Positions 49,702 through 61,100 of a stretch of 64,000 nt of DNA are shown here, piece after piece. The notes under the pieces were generated by a model that had not been told where the DNA came from, did not search any database, and saw only the letters and a list, made by a program, of their open reading frames with translations. The first letter of the stretch is position 1, and each line of letters starts with the position of its first letter. The position numbers were made by a program, and so were the translations under genes. Origin of the DNA: Lucifuga dentata (lineage: Eukaryota; Chordata; Actinopteri; Ophidiiformes; Bythitidae); NCBI GenBank assembly GCA_014773175.1, contig VXCM01002102.1, positions 1 through 64,000 of the forward strand, in the 5' to 3' direction.

Positions 49702-52700
49702 GAGTTTATGAATGGGCAAATGAACACTGAAATCAGCCCACAAACGAAACACAGTCCAAGCTGAACATAATTATCAACACTGGCAATGCCTTGTTTGTTC
49801 AGCCGTGACCAAAGACAAGTACTGCAGAATAGGAAAACACCCAAACACACACACACAAGGACTTATGATACACACCACACCCCATGTAAGCCCAATGTAC
49901 AGCAAATTACATACACAAAAACAGCCTGACAGCAAGAGAATGCAAACCTTTTTCCAAAGCTTGCCTCATACTCACACCCACTGTGACACTATCAAGGTTA
50001 TTTGCCCCAGAGATACTTACCCTTTCCTCTCCTGCTACTCAAATAGCTCATCAGCTCAATCCCACCGACAACCCGATAATGAGAGCGAGTATGCCGAGCA
50101 AGATCAGCACAATCACGACTATTATCACCACTTTCTGTTGGGAACAATCAAATACATACCATCAAAGCCATTCTTAGTGGGAAACAAACAGAACTTTATC
50201 CTGTATCCAACAGTTATTTTAAATGTAGTAATTAGTGTATTACTGTATAATATATTTATTTTTACTATATTACTGTATAATATGTTTTCTAGAAGTAAAA
50301 ATGACACATGGCAGTTTTTAATGGAACAACAGAGGTATCAGATATCATCCATCCCTTTCATAATTTAGTCTCACTAATGCCTGAAAAAAAAAAAAAAATC
50401 AGCTTTCTCTTGGCACAGTAGTGTTGACTCAACATATTTCAACACAATATTTCATTTTCACACATGCCTCAACAAGTTAAAGATAACAAGCAAAATATTC
50501 CAAGTCAGCCAAAAGCAGGAGTCATGGACCAACTGCAAACAAAGACGGTATTAAAGTTAAAGATGAACAGCAAGTATTAAGGACAGAGAGAAGAGCGTAA
50601 GAGAGAGAAAGAGCGAGCGAGTGTGTGTGTTGGTGTGTGCGTGTAAGTAGGGTGCTCTTGGTTCTGGTTGTGCTGAGCATGTCAGGGTGGTTTTCACAGG
50701 GATACAGGCTCAATAACAGGGTCAGAATAAGGTGAAAGTCAGGGTTTTGATGTGGGGGCTTGTCTTCATGTTGCCAGACTGGTTTCCCAAAAGCATCCTT
50801 ATGTTAAAGAGAAATTCCAATCATGTTTGCCTTTCCAACATAAAATGACATGAGACATCACAGTTTGAACACTGATGACCAACATGTCAGAGAGGAGACG
50901 GCGGAGGGAGGCGTGGCTTTGATGTTTCATGTAAAGTTCATGCTTATATTAGCCCCAGGGCAAAGGAATAATACAGGTTATATAGCTTAAAGGACCATTC
51001 TGCATGTTTGAGCCTAATATATTAAATTTTCATACATAAGGTTACTGACAATCATTTCCCAAAGCATGCTACTGGAACGGTGAGTTAAAAAAAAAAGTTT
51101 CCTACCTTCCAGACCGCGATTGGTTTCAGTTCACTCTAGTACGCTATTAAAATCAACTTGTTGATACTTGAAACGTTCTTGAGATAGGTAATCCATCATC
51201 GTGAACAAGACATATATTCAGGTTTTTTTGAAGTTTCGTAATTTTAGTGTTAAGCACAATAAAAAGTGTGGACTGAATGTATGTCTCCAGCGGGGAATAT
51301 AATCCCAAAAGAAGACCTGCATTTATCAAAACATTTAAACGACCGTGACTTCATAAGGCTGCATAACTATTAGCAGACGAAACATCGATTTTTAAGGTGG
51401 GTNCGACCGTGACTTCATAAGGCTGCATAACTATTAGCAGACGAAACATCGATTTTTAAGGTGGGTGTATTGCTGCAATAGTTGATTTTGAAAGATTAAA
51501 AGATTTTGCAAAATATCAGGAAAGATGAAATATGATTTTATCCTTTGGGAAATGATTGTCAGTAACGTAACATGTATGAAAATTGAATATATTAGACTCA
51601 AACATGCAAAATGGTCAGTAAGGTCCTTTAACCCCTATTTCAGTGCTATGCCAATCTTGTGGGTTTGAATCTGAAAATCTCCAAACGTCCTCGAATCCCC
51701 TTAAGTCCATTTCTTTCTTTTTTTTTTTTTTTTTTNTTTTTTTTTTTTTTTTCCTGTTTTCCACTTATGCTCCCTATTAAATCTAACACGCCAATAAAAA
51801 TGCATTTAACTTGAAAATGCATTGCTGCTGTGAGCGAGCAAATGAACTCTCAGTGCTTTTTGGGAAACCAGACTGTTCTTGACCGGAGTCACTCACACGG
51901 CAAGCCTCTTGTTGAAACTTTGCAGCTTTTTTAGTGTCTGCTACAGCCCGCTCCACAAAGCCAACTGATTGGTCCATGTTGCTTTCAATCCTGTCAATCA
52001 TTCCACCCTAACGTGGGGCATGCATTTAGAGAAGAAGACAACGCATGCATGCGTGCCATGCCATGTACAAGTAAAGAAAAACAAACATACAAAAAACAAA
52101 CAGAAAATCAGAAAGACGAGCACAATGAGAATATACAGCTGTGTATAATCATCAGTGTGATATGTGCTTACTGTGTGGTTTTCATGTGTGAAACAGTAAA
52201 AACAGTGCAACTGTAGAAAAAAAAAAGGCAGGAAAAAAGGAAGGAGGCATAAGACAATGGGTGCAGTGACTGGCTAAAATGGAATACTGTACCTTACGTG
52301 CTTTGGTCTGGTACCTTACAGCTTTTTTGGTCTGTTCCTTAGCCGCTACTATGTGGTCCACTGACTTGGATACATTCTGCTCTATATTGTCTACTATGTC
52401 ACCCTGAAAAACATACAAAAATCATTAAGATACAGAGCAGCACTAAATAAGCAAAACAAAATACATTGGCATACAGGAAATTATTTCAATAAGAAATATA
52501 CTGTATGTGACTTAAAGGACCATACCGGCCATTTTGCATGTTTGAGCCTAATATATTCAATTTTCATACATGTAACGTTACTGACAATCATTTCCCAAAG
52601 CATACTACTGGAACGGTGAATTTAAAAAAAATCTGCCTACCTTCCAGACCACCATTAGTTTCAGTTCATTCTGGTACGCTATTAAAATCAACTTGTTGAT

Positions 52701-55700
52701 ACTTGAAACGTTCTTGGGATAGGCAATTCACCATCGCGAACGAGATGTATATTACGATTTTTTTTGAAGTTCCGTAATTTTAGCGTTTAAGCGCAATAAA
52801 AAGTGCAGTGATTTGAAAATGCTTCCTGTTGTCAGTTCTTCACTACAGCACTTGAATGCACCATAGGAAGCATTTTCAGATCACTCCACACTTTTTATTG
52901 CGCTAAAACGCTAAAATTACATAACTTCAGAAAAAAACTGAATATACGTCTTGTTCGCAATGATGGATTACCTATCCCAAGAAAGTTTCAAGTATCAAAG
53001 TTGATTTTAATAGCATACCAGAATGAACTGAAACCAATGGCGGAAGGTAAAAACATTTTCAACTCACGGTTCCAGCAGTATGCTTTGGGAAATGATTGTC
53101 AGTAACGTCATATGAAAATTGAATATATTAGGCTCAAACATGCAAAATGGGCCGGTATGGTCCTTTAAGGAACTTCACTCAACAAAAGCTTTAAGTTGCT
53201 GCTTGTATTGTAAAAACTGTTCCTGTTATTCAAGCAAAGCTCTTTAGCATCGTGGTCAATTTTTGTTTTTTAATGAAGAACTTTTTTTTTATTTTGCAAC
53301 AAACCTCCTCAAATTGAACTCTGATAATATAATGAATAAGTACAAAACACAACAAAAAAACACAAACAACAGGAGTGTGCCTAACAAATCAGAAGCCTTA
53401 CCTCAAGTGAGGCTTTTCCTCAGAAAGCATGGTGTAGCCAGTAAAAAATATGTGGTTATGCTTAAGTATACACATATTGACTGATCAACAACATGAGACT
53501 GTATTGACTCCTGTGTAAAATCTGGTCTGAAACACTGACTTTGAATGTCTTGTGGAATTCATGTTGAATTCCACAATGATGAATGAGAGGTGAGATGGAG
53601 GTGGCAGAAGAGAGTGAAGGCAGATATGAACAAAGGCATGGAGCTGGAAAAGAGGAAAACAGGCAGACAGATGCAGATTGATAGTCAGACCACAAGACAG
53701 CAAGGGAAATAAATGGGAGAAAAAGAATGAAATCAGATTTGAGTCAGTTAAGTCTGATTTGATTGCAAGGCCACAGGCAAGAGTAACGTTCAATGGATCC
53801 AGATGGATGGAGTGAATTTAATGAATCGATCAGATGAGAGGCCGTGTTTGTAAAGTGGTTTACACAACTGACTGATGATGCCAAAAAAAACCCCAAAAAA
53901 CTAGAATACAGGAGCATACCTGGCTTTCCACCAGCATGGCGATGTCTACAAACATATCGTGTAGCTCCTTAATGCTACTTTCCAGGCGGACGATGTCTTT
54001 GTGCCTGGATTCAATCTCACTCAGGGCCTGTTTGGAGATCCCAGAGTCCACAATCTGTTGAGAGGAAGGATTTACCGTTACCGCCCATGATAAGTACATA
54101 CACACACACACATGTCTCATCACAGCTGAGTTTCATTGCCCAAGTGAAGATTTGTCGCTAGGTCATATCTAACATCTGTCTGTATCATCTGGTTAGTCTG
54201 GCTGTGATTTGTCTTAGCCTTTTTTGGTTCACCAAACCAGATCACTGAAAAGGCAGCAAGATGCAGCAGGAAATGACAATGATTGCATTTCACACACATT
54301 AAATCAGCATTTTAATCCAACGCTATAACAAGAGATGTCAATGGGGAAATTCATAAAACACAGTGCTAAATGTTCCCTCATTCATAAACACCTGTTACCA
54401 GCATCTTGTACCATTTGTCTTGAAAGAGGCGTTGCGATGGTATTTCTTTATTTAACTGTCGGGGAAGCAACTCATAAAACACACCATCGCTCAAAAATTA
54501 AGACCTGTTTCTGTCTGGTGGTACATTTCAGCTATGAAATCTGGGCGTTGTTTTAAACTATATATTTGCCTCACATGTGTTAGTAATCAATAAATTTGAT
54601 ATTTAAAGCCTACTCAGTTGATCAGTCTTATTTATTTAAACAGAAAATTTTGATCTGATCTCAGACACATTCTGGTGTCTCTGCGCCTCTTCCTCATAGC
54701 TCATCCACTGTGATGTCCCTCTCTCTCTCTCACACACACACCAGAATCCTGTTGTGTGGATCTTTTATCTGTCTTATATTATATCAGCCTTTCAAAATGT
54801 GGCTCTCTAAAACAGAGAATTTAGGCTTCCATTGCAGATTTAACATGTCAATTTCGCTTTGACACAGGGGAAGCAGTGTGAAGTGTGGCTCTTAAAATAT
54901 GAAACAGCTCATTAACATGCTGATCTTTATTGGCTTTTACCTGAGACACACCTTAAAACATGTTGGTAATGAGACAACAGTGTTACGTAGTGGAAGCTTT
55001 ATAAATTATCGCATGCTGTTTAGCATGACGCTGTGTAGTTACCGTGACTTTATGAATTACCTCCAATGTTCCATGATCCTGTGATTGTCTGATCAGTTCA
55101 AAAACACACGTTCAAAGCAGTTTCAAGCAGCTTATGACAACAGAACTAAGCCTTCTGGCATCATGTGCCATTCTCAGTCAGTTTTAGGGCTTCTCATTTG
55201 TTCTCATGGGCCAAGTCACATCACAATACATCCTTGACTAATAGACTTCCAGGATCTATTTTTTTTTTTTTTTTTTAAAGAATTGTTCTTTGGCTGTTAA
55301 CTATTCTGTAAAGTGAGTTATAAAGATTCAAAAAGGAATAAGACAGCTACTTGAGAGAGCTCCAGTAACTTTGAGCCCAACAGGCCGCTGCGTAGCTAAT
55401 CTTTAACCAGCAAGACATTTGGGTTGTAATAAGCACCTGACAGCTTGGTGCCCTCAGTTTAAGCACCTCATAATCAGTGTCAAGGCATGAGAATGTTAAG
55501 CTAGTTAGATTCTTTTTCCAGACAGGCTGTTCGAATCTTACATACAGCAGCTGCTATTCGACACACACAAGGAAATGCTGCTATCTAGCTGCTACCTGTA
55601 AATGTAATATATACAGTATTTTATCTGTAGTCTATTTATTGACTCACCAACACAAACATAGCTGCTCTAAACTATGTAGACGCTGGCTTTTTTGATTTGG

Positions 55701-58147
55701 AGGATGACATGTCATCTGACTTCAGTCTGAATAAGCATATACTGTAGTTTTAGGGTAATGCTTTAAACAGAATAATGTGCGCACACACACATACACTCCC
55801 TGTCTTACCCCTGCAGTAAACACAGCAGCGTTGCCACTCTCTAACATCTCTTCCAGTTCTTCATCTGTTGTGGCTTTTCCAGCTGTAAGGGAAAGGGAAA
55901 GGAAAGGAAAGGAAAGGGGAAAGGGAAGGAAAGGAAAAATATGCAACCACATTAATATGAATAGGTTAATGATGAAAGGTCACAACCTTTTGAAAATATC
56001 TGGGTGTCACTCACTGATCTCTAGCTGTCTCTGAATACGTCCTTTACTTCTCTCCCTGAAGTCCACCTGGGCTTCATTATACTTTGTCATTACCTCCACA
56101 AACTTCCTGGACAGAACTGCATGCTGGGGGAAGAACAGAAAGCATTTGGTTAGTTTGGACAACAGGTGGCTCCTTGCGTGACCTGGAAATCAATCTGGTC
56201 CTCCATCTTCAAAGTTGCAAAGCTCTTATTTCTGCTCAGAGCATTGAGGCTTCCTGGAGGGCTGGAGGGGACGTGACTGAGGAAGCACGAGACAATCCTA
56301 TGTGAAAGTCTGAAAGTCCCTTCACTGAAAATCTGTTTCTGATTGGACAGTTTGGCAAATAATAGCAAAAACGCAGGTGTAAAATTACTCTGATGATCTA
56401 GATTTTATTTTGTCTAATGCATCATCTGGTTAAAATGACAGGATGTGCGTTAAATGCAGGTCTGAACGATAAAGAAAGGTTAACACAAGAAAACAACTCT
56501 TGTGGCATTGATGTGATAATGCACTGATAAGGCACTGATGATAAACATTAGCTTTAACCCTCTGAGCATGTGAAATACACCTATTAAAATTACACTGATC
56601 TGTACATTATAAAGTCATGTTGTTATGCATATTACACATTTGCCAAATTGTTCACATTAAGGGCTACAGCAATAATCAAAGAATAACATTTCACAATTTT
56701 ATGATTGTAGGAACTAAAAGCGACACTACAGAGCAGCTCCAAGCTCACAGACTCAGCTGCTGTTATCAGTAAATGATGTCGCTTCAGGTGATGCTTGATG
56801 TTTCATTTCTCTAAAACTGTGCTTCCCCTGTTCCTCACAGCTTTTTCTCATGTCTTAAGCGGGAAGGACTGAGATGCAAAGAAAAGAGACAAGTGAGGGA
56901 AATGTAGAAACAATTAAGAGCTTCTGAACGCAACACTTTGAAGCAGATTCTCAGTCATCCAGGCAGGTAGACATAAGTACTGTATGAAAACTGAGTCAAG
57001 TCAACTGGATTCAAGTTTTTAATCCTGAAACGTTAATTTGGAAATGAAGGTTTGTTGTGTTTTGACACCATAGTTACTATAGTTACTGGAGGTTTAGCAT
57101 CTTTCTATGCATTCATTTCTGACTGACGAAGCCATTTGGATGAATGGTGAAACGTTTCAGGATTAAAAACTTGAATCCAGTTGACTTGACTCAGTTTCAA
57201 TGCAGTATTCCTGAGCGCAACGTTTTCAGCATTGCTTGGCCTGTGTTCACACGCAATGGCTTTTCCACTAATAATTTACTGAAAATCACCTGTGAACTTA
57301 AGCACTAAGACTCAGCATTTGTTATGTTCTTAGGTCCAAAGAGAATAATGAACTTTATCATCAGTCCACGAAAAGACGTGTGTTTTGCATCAGGACAGTT
57401 CCCTACAAAACCAACATCCACCAGACATTGCCTGCAACACCAGATGGCCATAATTTACCTGTGATTTACGTATTCGCATGTCAGCTGACACCCTCTCTTG
57501 CTCTTCTGACTCCAGATTCCTCTCAATAGCTGAGGAGCAATCCAAAATACTGATTAATGATGATTTGAAAACAAACTTGAAGTCAATTAAACATCACATT
57601 GTTTTGTTCTGACACAGTCTGTGTGGTACTGTTGGGGAGGCAGACTCACTCTTGAGCTTGTTTCTGGCATTGTTGGCCATCTTTTTTATGTCGTTGGTGA
57701 TTGCTTCCAAGTCATCCTGTGTCTCTGGGAAGGAAGTGACAATGAACAAACAATTAAAGATGCACTGGGTTCAGAGAGTTGTACTTGTGTGCTAATACAA
57801 CTCAAGTTGTTTAGAAGAATTTTCAGAGGGTTTTCAAATGGTACCGGCACAGTATCTTACTCTGATCTGAAGTGGGAGCAGACAGGATGACGGAATAGAG
57901 CTTTTTGACTCCAGCCACGTTCTCATCAATTTTATCAATGCTGTTCCTGATGTCCTCAATCTGAAACATACACACCGTGAATCTTAAATTCATCAAAACA
58001 AATTTAACATGCGTGCGCTCGTGAATGCACAAGCAAGTGCAAACACGGTAATTCATTTACTGTGACGTTTACCTGAGAGAAGAACTCATCCATGAATGCT
58101 GCATTGTCGATGGCAATCTCCACCTCGTCATCATCTTGATCACACGT
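47432..58147 (-). CDS. stx3: Syntaxin-3, exons 2 to the alternative last exons (exon 1 outside window)
   Basis: Common exons, 5' to 3': 58147-58073, 57960-57861, 57724-57650, 57529-57459, 56123-56015, 55882-55809 and 54054-53920. Then come exon 9a 52403-52293 or 9b 52007-51897, and anchor exon 10a 50134-50051, 10b 49645-49565 or 10c 47509-47432. The start ([20 protein letters not shown]) follows the missing MKDRLEQLKA-type exon 1. Exons 3-6 form the Habc bundle ([50 protein letters not shown]). Exons 7-9 form the SNARE helix ([40 protein letters not shown]). The zero-layer Gln is the last codon of exon 8 (MLVESQ). The 9a/10a form would be about 287 aa, near human STX3 (289). This is a Qa-SNARE of the plasma membrane, acting in apical and ribbon-synapse exocytosis. 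The 9b exon matches the retinal STX3B form. Confidence 0.95.
49565..49645 (-). CDS. stx3: stx3 alternative last exon 10b (anchor KMIIISAAC...)
   Basis: Twenty-six codons plus TAA after a ttctgtag acceptor: [20 protein letters not shown] and then ILTQTL. It is a hydrophobic stretch of anchor length in the correct phase, between exons 10a and 10c. It does not match the usual STX3A or STX3B anchors, so its use is inferred from splice site, phase and hydrophobicity alone. Confidence 0.65.
   Translation of the reverse strand, partial: KMIIISAACAVVVTFILHIVILTQTL
50051..50134 (-). CDS. stx3: stx3 alternative last exon 10a (canonical STX3A anchor)
   Basis: Twenty-seven codons plus TGA after a ttcccaacag acceptor: [20 protein letters not shown] followed by GLSVGLS. 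This is nearly the canonical STX3A anchor, which ends [16 protein letters not shown] in mammals. Confidence 0.92.
   Translation of the reverse strand, partial: KVVIIVVIVLILLGILALIIGLSVGLS
50987..51631. mobile_element. TTAA-bounded palindromic MITE, copy 3 (between stx3 exons 10a and 9b)
   Basis: TTAAAGGACC(at)... to ...GGTCCTTTAA with the family's terminal and internal words. An exact 63-bp duplication around N 51403 (51340-51402 and 51404-51466) lengthens it artificially. Confidence 0.85.
51897..52007 (-). CDS. stx3: stx3 mutually exclusive SNARE exon 9b (STX3B type)
   Basis: Thirty-seven codons, [20 protein letters not shown] then [17 protein letters not shown], with donor gtgagt. It matches the STX1/STX3B-type second half of the SNARE helix. 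Same length and phase (0/0) as 9a, with 285 nt between them. Confidence 0.95.
52293..52403 (-). CDS. stx3: stx3 mutually exclusive SNARE exon 9a (STX3A type)
   Basis: Thirty-seven codons, [20 protein letters not shown] then [17 protein letters not shown], donor gtacag. It corresponds to [20 protein letters not shown] of mammalian STX3A. Splicing both 9a and 9b would keep the frame but double the C-terminal half of the SNARE motif, so exclusive use is expected. Confidence 0.95.
52512..53168. mobile_element. TTAA-bounded palindromic MITE, copy 4 (between stx3 exons 9a and 8)
   Basis: The best-preserved copy. TTAAAGGACCATACCGGCC on the left and its full complement on the right. The two arms stay complementary almost to a short centre near 52830-52860, so the whole element is one long imperfect palindrome. 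Confidence 0.9.
56987..57198. repeat. Inverted repeat, about 46-bp arms
   Basis: Arm 56987-57034 (ctgagtcaagtcaactggat ...) has its near-exact complement at 57151-57198, separated by about 116 bases. It lies in the stx3 intron between exons 6 and 5. A MITE remnant is likely. Confidence 0.75.
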
Positions 58148-61100
58148 CTAGCAGTAAGGATAAAAAGTAAAGGTTACTTGATCCAGCTGGTGTAAGTGCA
58201 TATGAAGGGCATTATGTGGCTTTTCAAAGGTCAATTTATACACCATGTCGTGAATACCTCCAGGGATTAGGGGTTCATTTTACCCAGTGGTCTGACTGTA
58301 AGCCTGTAATGTAAGCCTGTATGGTGCTTTGGAGATACTGTTTAATCTACTATATAGGGAAGATTTTCTATGAAATATGCAGTCATATTTATTACAAAAA
58401 GACAATTCCTTCCTAAGTGAACAAACACCGTTCTCATTATAATTACTAATATTATTCAAATTATAGGTATAATCATTTTAATAAGTTAATGGAATCAGCA
58501 GCAGGGTTCAACTAACATTTATCCTTTTATCAGGGTTGAAAAGCAGCTTAACAGCATTTAGATCGTGAAGCACCACTACGAAAAAAGTTAAAAGCTGCAC
58601 CATTCAGAAATATCACCATGGACAGTCAATACACAGGGTAACACAGCAGCGCGGCAACAATAAGTTCAGCAGTATTTGCACAGTGAAGGACGAAGGCCAG
58701 GCTCCAGGAACCCAACCTGTTTTCACCTGACTCCAAGAAACCACATGTAAAGACAACTGTAAATACACGTCATGATGCCCCAGGTTATGGTGTCAAGTGG
58801 AGGAAAAGAAAAAAAAATGAGTGAGGAAAAAACGGGAGCAATGAAATGAGCAAAAAGAAACCTATAAAGGAAAATAAAATGAAAAACAGAGAGAAATTCT
58901 TGATTGCTCGTTTTAATCACTTCTCCAACTTCTGTTATTTCAGCTCAGGAGATCTGCTGGCAGACTGAACTCTTGATGGCAGTTTGTGGGTGATTTGTAA
59001 AATGTCTGATGTCTACTCTGGACACTTGACCTTCCACATTAATCGGCCTGAATCAAAGTCAAGGCATGGAAAATGTTAGGTGACACACCTCTCAACTGCC
59101 CTTTTCTCTCCATTGTTTCCGCGTCAGCTGACCCACTCGACTCAGCCTCAACTTCTCATATAGTATTCTGAAAGAGTATCAAGAGTAAATTTCACTTATG
59201 CTGCTCTAAATAAACTCTATTCTATAACCACCAAGTACAGTCACACTGTTCCTTAGATTATCATGTGTAAAAATTGGGTTAAGGGTACAACACTCATTTT
59301 AAAAGGAACCAGAGATTTACAATCGCTGCAACAGGAATGAGTCCTTCCTGTCCAAATGCTGGTCTTCAACCTTTTAAACCCTCCTCTAAAATTTGAATTG
59401 CAAATAGCCTTGACAATTTTGCTGTCTGCTGTAGCTAACGTGTTGGGAACACGGAGTGCCCAGGACACACTTTAACACAGGAAACCTGTTTGTTTTTGAA
59501 ATTCTGTCAAATACAACACTCAGTCACACACATGTTCACTCACACATTTCTGCAGCAGCGAGATAAGAATGAGCACACACTTCCTCCCAGCGTCTCTCAT
59601 TCAGCAAAAATGGAGGAAAGGGACGACATGTAACGAACAAACTCAGGCCGCACAAGGACTTGCTTCTCTGGCAAAACAGTTTGACTCTGATGGGAATATT
59701 CAGAAAGAGTGAGGGAGTGATTCTTTATTCAAGTCGAAATGCAAACTTTGACTTTACTTGATCATCTTATGACTCAACTCAGAGATGCCTGTTATTGTCA
59801 GAGGGCATCACAGATTAATCAAATTCATAATCAGTGGTCCACACATCTGGTTTCATCATTTTGGTTCTGAAAGTCATTCATGATACATTATTCTTTTACT
59901 ACTTCTGGCCACTGCAAGAGGGTTGAAAGCGATATAAAATGAATGCACAGTGTAATCAATTATGGGATAATGAGACATGGTTACCAAATTCTTATCAAGT
60001 GTATCAAAATGCTAAGAAAAAAAAATCTTGTTTGAAAGGCATAGCTTATGAACATTGATAGAAAAAGATTTACCAAAGCATTTTTGTTTATATTGCCTGA
60101 TGACAGAAAAAAAAAAAAAATCGCCTTCTACTAAAAACCCTTTAAGCAAAAATAAAATCTTGGGGGAAAAAAAAAACTACATTTAATATACTATCTACTA
60201 TTATTTTGGACAACTGGACACCAGGTTTATTAAATAGTACATATGCTGCAAATCAATACTAATAGATAAGTTAGCAGTGACTGCCTTATTCCTTCAATTC
60301 AAAATTATGTTTATTCTACATGCAAAGATCAATATTATAATTCCGTAATACCCCAAAACAAGACAATGACAACAAGGCAAGGTAAGCTTTACAATGAGGA
60401 GGACATTGGGTTCTTTTATGTCAGACTGCTAAATTGACTGGCTCCTTTGACATGGTGATTCATTCAAGAAAGTGCTGTAAATTGGACTTAAAGGACCATA
60501 CCGGCCATTTTGCATGTTTGAGCCTAATATATTCAATTTTCATGCATGTTATNTTAAAGGACCATACCGGCCATTTTGCATGTTTGAGCCTAATATATTC
60601 AATTTTCATGCATGTTATGGTACTGACAATCATTTCCCAAACATACTACTAGAACGGTGAATTAAAACATTTTTTTTTCCAATCTTCCAGACCACCATTG
60701 GTTTCAGTTCATTCTGGTACGCTATTAAAATCAACTTGTTGAACTCTTGGGGCGTTCTTGGGATAGATAATCCATCATTGTGAACAAGACATATGTTCAG
60801 GGTTTTTTTGAAGTTACGTAACTTTAGCGTTTAAGCGTGCAAATGTGAAATTCTGTTGTCAGTTCTTCACTACAGTAGTTGAACGCACCACTAAGAAGCA
60901 TTTTCAGATCACTCCACGCTTTTTATTGTGCTTAAATGCTAAAATTACGTAACTTCGAAAAAAAACCTGAATACATGTTGATGGATTACCTATCCCAAGA
61001 ACGTCTGAAGTATCAACAAGTTGATTTTAATAGCATACCAGAATGAACTGAAACCAATGGCGGCCTGGAAGATAGAAAAAAAAATGTTTTAATTCACTCT

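Noticed and set aside
49805..50368. 187-codon open frame on the + strand
   Set aside because: It runs antisense through stx3 exon 10a and repeat-rich intron, with His/Thr-rich low-complexity translation and no domain. It is a shadow.
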